DNA of 18,994 bases, from the NCBI GenBank assembly GCA_013365325.1, contig JABVXV010000642.1, positions 1 to 18,994 of the forward strand, read 5' to 3'. Positions 9,670-18,994 of this stretch are shown here, piece by piece (the first letter of the stretch is position 1; every line of letters begins with the position of its first letter). This DNA is from Dipetalonema caudispina (lineage: Eukaryota; Nematoda; Chromadorea; Rhabditida; Onchocercidae). Below the pieces are notes generated by a model that saw only the letters and a list, made by a program, of their open reading frames with translations, had not been told where the DNA came from and made no database searches. Made by a program: the position numbers and the translations under genes.

Positions 9670-10417
9670 GTTTTAGAAGCTTCATCTCAAAGTTACACAA
9701 TCTTAAAAAATATATAGTCGTAATTCCCTTCGTTTTCCTTGAACGTCGTGCATTTCCAGTTAATAAACACTTCATTACTTTTATAATAAATATTTCCCTA
9801 AAGAGAGAAATTATCGTCCCATATATTTATAGCTATGGAAGTCATTGTCACTATTTTTTTAAAGTGAAAATGCTGTACATGCATAATATTGTATTGAAGA
9901 TCAGTTTAAAATACGGTGTTGAATAGCAATAGCAATACGTACAAATACTAAAAATATTCCGCATATTACTCATAATTTTTAATTTATAACACCATTTCTA
10001 TCTAAATTTAAAATCTTTATCATCTTGATCGTACTCGAACTTCAAGTGTTATAAGTGTTTATATACTCTATCAGCACTTCATTGTATGGATTATATAAGG
10101 TTTCTTTTTGGTCATTGAAGACAATCTCATAAGTCTGACTAGGTGAAATAGTAATCTTCTATCCGTGAATTAAGGATTTCAGAGACGTTTTGCATAATTT
10201 TATATCTATAATTGCAGAAACTATCTTTCATTTTTTCGATCCGCAAAGTTAGCTTTTGTTTTATCTTTTTTTTTTTTTTGAATAGAAATTGCATGGATAA
10301 TATATTGTTTCAATTTTCAATTGGCAACAAAATTATTTTACAATGAGAAATAAGGCATTTCAAAGAGAAGTAAATATCAGCGATGATGTTCACTTCTCAG
10401 CTAATAATTTGGTATGT
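9670..10417. other. convergent spacer between UTP11 and the globin gene
   Basis: About 750 bases. 9670-10000 is plain AT-rich DNA. 10030-10290 on the minus strand holds two short protein-like frames in different phases, separated by stops, with an A15 run at their upstream side. I could not link them to the globin exons with proper splice sites. No AATAAA found shortly after the globin stop. Confidence 0.4.
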
Positions 10418-13209
10418 TTAGGGACCATTTGAGGGTGATTTCACTGAGCTGTCGTTGTCTGCTGAAATCACTATCATTGCACTAAAATCGGATCCGCCTG
10501 ATTCATTACCCGGACTTACTGACCTGAAATAAATTTAAGTATGGGTATTTTTGATGCCTAGTTTCTAGAATGCATATAATACTTCTTGTTTGCTACCTGT
10601 CATGTGATGTATGCAGAATACTCACATAATTTCTGTTACAGTTCATATTATCATTGTGTATTCTCAAAATGATATCTTTCAAAAGTTACATGTGATAGAT
10701 GATTAGTTTTCTGAAATTAAGAGGAATATTATAACCTATGCAGCAAGTCAGCACTGGGATCGCTTAATACAATTTTCCGCATGTAAGACGAATTGGAACC
10801 CGTACTAAAACTGTTTGATGCACGTCTCATACGTCGCATTTCTCCATAAAAACCATCTCTCACTGATGAAAATACCTATAATTTGAAAATTATCGAGCAA
10901 TTTTGCAACTGAGAACGTTAAAAATTTTAGTGACAATTTTTAAATTTCAAAAATTGTTATCTATAAGAATATATTTTGAAATTGGTTTTTAAAATTCAAA
11001 CCATGGTAATGAATGAAGAAAATGCGGTAAGAGTTTGATGCGCAGGATGCATAGCATTGTCTAGGAATATGCATTCAGTAATGGTAGCATCTGCATAAAC
11101 TCCAAAAAATTCAGGCTTAAAACCTAAAGCTCGAAATTTGACATGTTTACCACCGAATTCCTCTGCTAATCGTTGAATCTGAAAGCTTACAAATTCGTTG
11201 GAAGTTTCAACAATTCTACTTTCTACTTTTAGAAATGTAAATCATATTGTTAAATGTGAACATATTTCTCAGGTATAATTAAATTTTTGGATTAAATGAA
11301 ATTTGGATGTCTGATACACGAAAAGCCAAGAAGAATTGTAATTTGAATTAGTTTAATTTCCTGTAAGAATAACGGTACATTTTATAAAGCCTATTGAATT
11401 TCTGAACTATATCAGCTGTAAATTTTGAAATCAATTAAATTATTATGACTTAAATTTTCTTTTAATTTAGTACATTGAAAAATTTTTTACAAATTCATAT
11501 TGTTTTCTATAATATATACTATAAATGGTGTTACCACTCACTTCATCCATGAAATTAATATTTGCAACAGTTTTCTTCAGTAGAACTTTGATTCCTTCCT
11601 CAATGTCATCCTTTTCCTCGTTACTCAATTTAGCATAGAAATTTGCGAAACCATTCCGTTTTTCATAAGCTCGTTGTAAAATTTTATGACCAATAATTTC
11701 ATGTGGATTTTGGAAACAGCTCTGAATGTATCATTTGTGAGACTTTTATAGCTTAAATATAGCAAATTCTGACAGTAAAGTAAGAAACAGTAATAAAAAT
11801 TAATTTGAGCAAACTTTCTTCATAGAATTCAATTAAACTTTTGAAAAATTTCTATTGAAATTTGTTATCCCTTTTTTTTCCTTTTTTGTTGTTTTATTAC
11901 AATTTGTTCATTTACACTTTAACTGTCAAAATAAATCCTTTCTAAATGAATTAATTTGTGATCACAAAATAGATGCATTGTTGTTTACACCATTTGTTTA
12001 ATTCAAATCATTTATTGAGTTATTCAAAAATTATTTATTGGGTTGATTTATTCAAATTGATTTATATTTATATACTAACCGTACTTCATTTAATTATTTT
12101 AAACCACTCTTCACACTTTATCTTGAAGAATTCATTAAATTATCTATACTTACAATTTACACAATTACTTGTTTACTTATTTATCTCCTCAATTAAATGC
12201 TTTCCTATTAAATAAGTTATTTGTTTGTATGTACGACATTTATCTCTCCTTCATTTTATTTTTATGACAATTTTATTTCAATTCGTTTTTCTCTCTCTCT
12301 CTCTCTACTTTCCTTCTTTTGCATAAAAAACGTCTACAGCTGACGCATTTAACAAAAATTAGGTATCAGCTTACTATTTTGCAATCAAATTTCAATAGAA
12401 TGAATTAAATTTGTTGAAAGTTTGCGTCAATTTTTCATAATTATGTTTTTCTTTTTTTTTTTTTTGTTTTGCATCTTTTTTTTTCCTTTCATTTCCCCAT
12501 TGTAACCTTCGAGTTAATTTGTGATTCAATTTTAAAATAAAATTTCCATCCACATTTACTTTTATTTTTGATCAAAGAGAACGAAAAAATTATTTACTCT
12601 TTTTGAGTATGAAATTTTTATTTCAAAATTACAAAATTTTTTAAAAATATAAATAGACCTTGAATATAAATCATTCAAGAAATTATTTATACGTCAGGAT
12701 TTTTTTTTTTATGTTTGCAGTAAATGATTCACCAAAGTTTCTGAGATCTTCTGTCGTAATACTTTTGCTATTATCGAGAAAAAATCTCATAGCTTGCATA
12801 ACATTACCGGGCCTCTCTTCTCCTGATTTACTTACTTCCGGTTCTCGCAAATACTTCTACTATTTTTAACAACTGCATGATCTTTTCAACGATCAACTGG
12901 ATAATATCGCTTTCTTCTTCGTAAATAAAAATCGGTAGTTATTACTACTGAGCAATTAAAAATATCATTCAGATTTTTTCTAATTATTAAATGTATCCTT
13001 GGAAATTCTGGAAATACCTGAATAAGATGTCGATCACGAATTGGAATTGAATGCTTTTGCCTCGATATACTTCGTGAACTGCATATACTACCAGAACGAC
13101 TGCGATTTATATTCAATTCTAGAGAAGATCTTGCTGAATTTGATCTTGATGAATTTCCCGCTCGGGTACCAAAATCTATAATAATCGTAGTTAGTAGCAA
13201 ACTACATGT

Positions 13210-13256
<47 letters not shown>

Positions 13257-14048
13257 GTGGGGTACATACATATAATTTGTGGGATAAGTATATAATATAT
13301 AAATATGTATCCTACAAATTATTATTTGATTTTTGATTAATACATTTGGCAAATTCTGTGGGGAAAGATTTTGACGAACTTTCAGATTCACGAAAATCAG
13401 TTTTATTGAACTGCAATAGCTTTTTATATTATTTTTGTTCAAATATAATTTATTTTCTAATATTATAGCCACTTTTTTAATCCTCTCCATCTACCTGATC
13501 CATACAAATATATATATAGAATCAGATTTGAACATTATGTTTTGCAACTTATGATGACATAAAATAAAACAGCCTAGATGGAAAAAAAAAGGACTTGGCT
13601 CATATTTTTTTTTCTCCTTAGTAACACTCAATTTTTGGAGATGATAAATTGCAAAAAAAACTTCTCTTTTCGAATTTATAAAAATTTCAAGTTAGTTTCT
13701 CAATGTTGTTATTTCTTAGGACTGATTCACGGAAAGGAATAGGGGAAACATTATTTTTCACCTTTTTATAAGCTTTCAAATTGTCTCATTATAATGTTAG
13801 AGCTAGTAATTAGTTTGATATATAAGCTAACTACGAAAAATGAAATTAAATTTCAAATATTAGCTAAATATTAACCTTTTCGGTCCTTTAAATTGATACT
13901 TACCAACATTGAGCAGATTATCAGTGCAACTGATCGATTCAGTAGCTTTAATTGCTGAAGATATAATATGCTGTGCACTTCGATTCGTTGCTGATTTTTT
14001 AGTTGCAGTCGGTTTGGAACGTCGAATTTTTGATGCTTCACCTCCCAT
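10418..14048 (-). CDS. predicted N-myristoylated globin with long N-terminal extension (6 exons, 301 aa)
   Basis: Exons on the minus strand are 13904-14048, 13018-13175, 11542-11721, 11002-11178, 10736-10875 and 10418-10523. They total 906 bases, with all phases and GT/AG ends consistent. The start MGGEASK is a good N-myristoylation signal (Gly2, Ser6, Lys7), so it is likely membrane-bound. Residues 8-95 are a low-complexity Ser/Arg/Lys-rich extension. The globin fold runs from about 98 (HLIQ) to about 240. Phe129 fits invariant CD1. His173 in FGGKH, before GFKPEFF, fits the proximal F8 histidine with a slightly longer FG corner. There is no histidine from 114 to 172, so the distal E7 position is not His. 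A Ser-rich tail of about 60 residues follows helix H. It resembles the diverse nematode globins, several of which are acylated, and may sense oxygen or redox state rather than store oxygen (inference). The exact C. elegans glb orthologue is not assigned. Confidence 0.85.
12291..12306. repeat. (CT)8 dinucleotide run
   Basis: Eight perfect CT units inside globin intron 2, preceded by a short T run. Confidence 0.95.
12683..12896 (-). pseudogene. coding-like island in globin intron 2, frame broken by a 4-base duplication
   Basis: Not recognised. On the minus strand one frame reads LIVEKIMQLLKIVEVFARTG and stops at 12828. A second frame picks up right there with GEERPGNVMQAMRFF and TTEDLRNFGE, and stops at 12683. 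The switch falls on a tandem AAGTAAGT (12830-12837). Losing one copy of the four bases would join the frames. The island is visibly less AT-rich than its intron. It could be a decayed exon or gene fragment, an exon ending at the strong donor gtaagt, or chance. The open frame on the opposite strand is more hydrophobic and less plausible. Confidence 0.35.
13214..13252. repeat. (TA)n microsatellite
   Basis: About 19 perfect AT units in globin intron 1, likely length-variable. Confidence 0.97.
13249..13324. repeat. short direct and inverted repeat beside the (TA)n array
   Basis: The 13-base unit TATAATTTGTGGG occurs at 13249-13261 and again at 13271-13283. An inverted near-copy (CCTACAAATTATTA) lies at 13311-13324. 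The second and third copies could pair as a hairpin around an AT loop. Confidence 0.7.
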
Positions 14049-14058
14049 AGATAATGAT

Positions 14059-14068
14059 CTGCAATTTT
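14059..14068 (-). promoter_or_regulatory. candidate spliced-leader acceptor of the globin gene
   Basis: aaaattgcag on the minus strand ends 11 bases before the globin ATG at 14046-14048. With no coding frame upstream it may be a trans-splice acceptor, or the end of a 5' UTR intron. Confidence 0.45.
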
Positions 14069-16181
14069 CTTTCGTTTCAAAATTGTTTAAGCAATTATTG
14101 TTCGTTTTAGTTTTGGAATGCTTGAAAGTTCCACTTGTAACAGTTATATTTAAGCAAATTAGTTGGAATAATTTCAGTTCTAAAAAAAATTTTTACGAGA
14201 AATTATTTCCAATAAAGTATGGTTGATCACTATACTTATCTAACAAATATTATTTTTTCAAATGTTTTAGCTCAGTTACAAGGATAAATTATTCGATATA
14301 GTTTTTCCAATAAATTGGATGAAAATAACGAAAGGGAAGAAATAGAAAATGTAGTAAAAAATTAAATTTGAATACAAAAAAAAAAAAAAAAATTTCATTT
14401 CAAATATCCTTTCATTGTTTAAAATATATTTTATATAATGCATAGATAAAAAGAGTAAATTATTATCAATGATAAATGATGCGATACATAGTGAAATGTT
14501 TGATAGATTAGTACTTTATAATGGATTAATCTAAAATGAATGAAATAAGTGCGATAGCAACACGTAGTAATCATTGATATGGTGGCATGAGTTGGTGGAA
14601 AAAGTTATTGACAATGCAAATTTCATGTAAATCACCATGGATGTCATTATATGATAGAGAAAATAAGACGAAATAATTTATTTTAGCAAATGAAGGAGGA
14701 GAATTTTTTTAATTTGAAACATAATGAATTTATCACATACATTTATATTAAGTTATCAATGAAAAGAATGAATTTTGTTGTTTTTTTTCTTTTCTTTTTA
14801 TTTCATTTTCAACTAGAAAAAAATGCAGAAATTTTATTGCTGAATTCTAGAGTCATTTTTAAATTATTATTTTTTTTTAAATTTAATTAATAGCATAGAG
14901 CAGGAAAAACAGTTATTTGAATTATTATTGGAATAGTGACCGAATTATTTAAATTATGATCGGTTTCATATTCATTACAATCAAAATTGCTTGTATTTTG
15001 CTAACTGACAATCAAACTGATTTGATAATTAAAACAAAACGAAAGATAAAGGAATTATTTGAGATTTTCACATCAATTTTTATGTATATTAAATTCTTTG
15101 CATATGCTAAATATGTACCAAAAATGTGTTAATATATTGGAAAAAATTTTTGAAATTCTGAAAGGAAGAATTTATATTGTTCGGAAGATTCTTTAACTTT
15201 CTGTAAATCTAAAAACTAAGGATTGAGTTTAAACATTTGGTTACACTACGAAATTTCCGATTTTAATTGCCAAATTTTGGGAGAAAATGGTCCAGATGTC
15301 CATTGAAAATACAAAGTAGTAAGTAATGATCTAATTTTTCTACTTTTTCAATCGATCCACTATCAAAGACAAATTTCAAATTTTATTTCTAACACTTATT
15401 TCGTTTATATGATAATACTTTTAATCCGAAATATTGTGAGGTGGAAAAATAATTTTTAATGAATCTCTTATGGTAGTAATAGTGATTAGTTAACATTGAA
15501 TAAAGAATTCATAGTATTGCGTAAATGCTATTAGAAGTAAATTGTTATTATAAAGAAGTTAAAATTTTGTTATGTTCACTCCCTTCAAATTATAGTAGAA
15601 AATTTGCATAATTATTTCGTCGATTAGTGATATAAGTTGCCTCTAAATGCTTATTTAAATCCTTTAAATGACTCAATTATTCGGCTTATCAGCTAATAAA
15701 GTTTCTATTCTCGTTTAGGCTCTTTTATCGTGCATACATTTCCTGTCCTACCCAATAATGATTCATTAAATTTAATCGTTGTTACCACTATTGTGTAAAA
15801 TATTTTTAGCCTAATTTAACATGAACTAACTGATCAAACGAATAGTATCGGGAAATTACCGGGAGATGAATTTTATTAACCGAGTAATTTAAGCGTTTCG
15901 CAATGATAAAATTTTGGCAAATGTATTGAATTGGAATAACAGAACAGAAAATGGAAAACTTTACACTCATATAGTAAAATTATTTTAAATAATTTAAAGA
16001 TATTTCTAACTTAATCCTACTCATTAACACGACCTAAAAAATGTATTATTTAAGCTAAAATATGAAAAAAAAGTGAAAATATTTCATGAATATCTATCGT
16101 GTCTTTGATGAAACATATTAAGTTAATAGTTTAATTAAGTAATTATTATAATTGACTAACTTCGCTTAAAAAATGTCAAGC

Positions 16182-16202
16182 AAAAAAAAAAAAAAAAAAA
16201 AA
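16182..16202. repeat. poly(A) tract of 21 bases
   Basis: An uninterrupted A run on the plus strand. I looked for a retroposed gene copy upstream of it and saw none, so it is reported as a simple homopolymer. Confidence 0.9.
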
Positions 16203-17880
16203 GATGAAATATTTGCATAAATCGGTAATTAAATAAAAATTACTGACAATTTTTGGCGTATAGTTTCGACATTGAATTTTCTATTTTAAACAACAAATCA
16301 TTTAAATGAGTAAGGGAGAAGTTATGATACATTACTCTTTTTATCATTTTGCTATGGTAGGAAAGAAAGAAAATGAAAGCGAAAAGAGAGATTAAAGAAA
16401 TGCTATAAGCTTGTCTTGTACGAAATATTACGATGAATTTCTCTTCGAGCAAAACTAAATAATTTTCCAATGGAATTATTGTTGCCGTAATACCATCACA
16501 AATGCGCTTTCTTTAATTTCATTGAAAATTTCTGGCTTCAACTTAAAGTTAAATTACTATACAAGTTTTTTTTTCAGTAAAAATTATTCAAATGTAATAA
16601 ATATATTAAATTTTTGTTAATACAAACAGAGTGAAATTTGATACAGTACAAAGATTTAAAAGAAAAAAAAAATGATAGTAAGTTAAAAGTGTTACAATAA
16701 TTTATATTATTATTACATCATCAATAGTCTTAATATAAAAATTTGCAGTGATTTTTAAGGTAATTTAAAACTTATTTACAAAAAGTTTTAAAATTATGAA
16801 AAAAACTTCTTTATAAAGAATTTCAAAATATGGAAATTTTTTTGTTTGCCTGGAAATTTTCAGTTTTGTGATTGACAAGTGTTAAATGAAAATGTATTAT
16901 TTATTATTAATAATGAATAATATTTGAACAAATTACAAAAATTTATTTACAATTTTTGCTTATTTACTTATTTTAAATTTATTTACATTGTGAGATAAAA
17001 TGTATTTTAATGAGCCAAAAAAAGAATGAGAGGTGATTGAATGATGACATTTAGTTTTATTTATGATAATTTTATAAACTTCTGGGAGTGGAAAAGATAA
17101 TGATAATTGATAAATATCATGTAAACTGTTGTGGAATTAGAATAACTAGTAATTAATTAGGAACAGTTAATTCTTCTGTTTTTCTTTCTGTCAAGAACAA
17201 AAAAAAGGAAATTAAATCTGGTGAAATGAAATTAAGTTATGGATTCGAATTAATTTCCATTTTAGTCCAGAAAAAGAGTGAAATTTTTTGATTTGAAATA
17301 GAAACTTCTCGAATTTCATTTATTTTTAATCAAAATTCATTATATAAAAAACAAAAAGAAGGAATTTTAGAATCAAAAATAGATTGGACCTTAGTTCATG
17401 ATAGTTATGATCGTCCGAAAAGGTTTTCCGGTGGCAGAAGTGTAGCAAATAAATCTTTCTAATCCCTGGGATTATGACAAATCCTTTGAAGGCAAACTTT
17501 TGGAGACATGTGGAAGTATTTGTCTAGGGAAGCATATAAAATAAGCAATTTAAAGGACAACATTTAAATTTTAAAAAATAGGCGGAACTAATTTGAATGA
17601 CTGCATTCATCTTTTCTGCTACTTTCACTTTCATCCTGCGACATTTCCGCCTTTCGAAAAAGAAGAATAAGCTTTGTAAAGAAGTACATTCGAATTTTTT
17701 TAGAAGATTTTGATAGTTTTTAAAATAAAATTCCAAATTAGTACCAATATGAGGTATAAAAAATGAATTAGTTAAATGTTTGGTAACTGGAAATTTTGCC
17801 AAAAGAAATTTCTTTCAGTACTGAGCTAATGATATATCGATGAATGAAAAAATTTCAAATTTCAAAGACTGGAAAAGCAA

Positions 17881-18096
17881 CTTAGAAAGATTTGAAAAAT
17901 AAAAAATCCTTTGTTCATAATAATGTTTTCCTCTTAGTAAAACGACAGGGTAAAAAAGTAAAAAAAACAACGAAATTGCTTTCAACACTCAATTATTAAT
18001 GTATCGATTAATACAAAAAAAAAAAAAATCTTCAACTTTGGAAATCATAAAATAGCTTAGAAAGACTCGAAAAATAAAAAATTCTTTCCTTTCATT
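17881..18096. repeat. pair of diverged direct repeats
   Basis: A segment starting CTTAGAAAGA and continuing with GAAAAATAAAAAAT and a T-rich end occurs at about 17881-17920. It recurs with a few changes at about 18056-18096, 175 bases later. It may be an old local duplication. Confidence 0.6.
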
Positions 18097-18792
18097 AAAA
18101 CAATAAAGAAGAGAAAAAAAAAATAGATAAATGCAAATTTATCTGATTATCGTTTCACTTAGATTTGTAAGGCTCTTGAAATAGATTTGACCATTGTAAA
18201 CGATTATTTCCCAAAATAATAATAATTTATTCAAAAACAAATATGTACCTATGAATTAAATCAGTCATTTGATACTTCGCAAGATCTTTATTAATTAATT
18301 ACTTGAGAAAATATCTACAACAAATAAACATACGTGTTATATATCAAACAATTGCAACGATTGCTATAATCTTACTCAGTTACAGTTGAATGACTTTTAT
18401 TTTGCTTTCAAATTGATGTAAATAATTCCTCTGGAAGATTTTTCAATGACACATCTCTACAATAATTGATGAAAATTTGAAAATATTACTCAAAATATTT
18501 TACTGTCTCTGCAATAAATGCAATATTTTCACCCTACTCATATATTCAAATATGTTGCCTTAAATATTTACCTTTAAAACATTAAAGCTATGCAACTATT
18601 TAATTTAACGTTCACACCTTAAATTTGTGTATATTGCAAATTAATAATAAACACACATTTTGACTTCTAAATTTGATTATTCAATTGGAAAAAGACTGCA
18701 TGTATCGTGGAGCTAATATAATATCATCATAAGCAAAATAATTTTAATGCTTGATAAAATAAGTGACCCTGTAAAAAAGACGTCATTTACGC

Positions 18793-18994
<202 letters not shown>

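Larger units (their letters stand above)
11722..13017 (-). other. globin intron 2
   Basis: A 1296-base intron. It is mostly very AT-rich, with a (CT)8 run at 12291-12306 and poly-T tracts, but contains a GC-richer, coding-like island at about 12710-12896. The exon 2-exon 3 join across it (HLIQ to SCFQ) keeps a normal globin helix A, so the island is not a constitutive globin exon. Confidence 0.7.
13176..13903 (-). other. globin intron 1
   Basis: A 728-base intron (donor gtaagt, acceptor tatag). It carries the (TA)n array, a small repeated and inverted motif next to it, and AT-rich DNA. The minus-strand open frame at 13191-13490 is made largely from the (TA)n array and is not a gene. Confidence 0.8.
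14069..18792. other. long AT-rich region without a recognisable gene
   Basis: About 4.7 kb upstream of the globin gene. The few open frames (for example 16240-16470 and 17524-17802 on the minus strand) are Phe/Leu/Ile/Lys-rich and show no family features, so I leave them out. It holds an A21 run at 16182-16202, a direct repeat at 17881/18056 and a GC-richer patch at 17395-17530. The part nearest 14.06 kb presumably contains the globin promoter, but I see no clear element. No tRNA, snRNA or transposon ends found. Confidence 0.6.

Noticed and set aside
12660..12869. Plus-strand open frame in globin intron 2
   Set aside because: Begins in AT-rich intron DNA and is hydrophobic and Ser/Leu-rich; the minus strand of the same stretch reads far more like protein.
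12836..12896. Alternative cassette exon of the globin
   Set aside because: Although the acceptor fits phase 0 after HLIQ, the piece is 61 bases and would shift the frame before exon 3, and it would interrupt globin helix A.
13191..13490. Minus-strand open frame ending in Tyr-Ile repeats
   Set aside because: Its repeats are a translation of the (TA)n microsatellite in globin intron 1.
16182..16202. A21 tract as the tail of a processed pseudogene
   Set aside because: The DNA upstream has no coding remnant and no flanking target-site duplication that I can see.
16240..16470. Minus-strand 76-codon frame
   Set aside because: AT-rich, with no conserved features, splice context or poly(A) signal.
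17524..17802. Minus-strand 92-codon frame, and a nested MSQDESESS start near 17645
   Set aside because: The long frame has random-looking composition; the nested start reads only 18 codons with no good donor to continue it.

Overview
The window looks like AT-rich nuclear DNA from a nematode, most likely a clade III (spirurid or filarial-type) worm. The basis is short genes broken by introns with nematode-like TTTTAG/TTTCAG acceptors, acceptor-like sites a few bases upstream of several start codons (as expected for spliced-leader trans-splicing), and proteins that are clearly metazoan. I cannot name the species. There are no rRNA or tRNA genes, no CRISPR array and no intact mobile element that I can see.

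Five conserved genes and one unrecognised gene can be rebuilt exon by exon, each with an exact multiple of three bases. From left to right: a 178-aa predicted N-myristoylated, lysine-rich protein of unknown role (minus, 958-2535); tubulin-folding cofactor C, TBCC (minus, 3627-4978); complex I subunit NDUFC2 (minus, 5271-5836); cytochrome c oxidase subunit COX6B (minus, 6151-6600); the small-subunit processome protein UTP11 (plus, 7299-9628, seven exons); and a predicted N-myristoylated globin (minus, 10418-14048, six exons).

COX6B, NDUFC2 and TBCC lie in the same direction about 300 bp apart, which looks like a nematode operon. Two respiratory-chain subunits are followed by a tubulin chaperone. 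The unknown gene continues in the same direction after a larger gap. COX6B and UTP11 are divergent around a ~700-bp promoter region. UTP11 and the globin gene converge.

From 14.06 kb to 18.79 kb I find no gene, only AT-rich DNA with homopolymer runs, a short direct repeat and one GC-richer patch. Both ends of the window are long AT trinucleotide microsatellites in opposite orientation, so the window may be a contig that ends where assembly failed. The observations most worth following are the globin, which has no distal histidine, a frameshifted coding-like island inside its second intron, and the unrecognised lipid-anchored protein.
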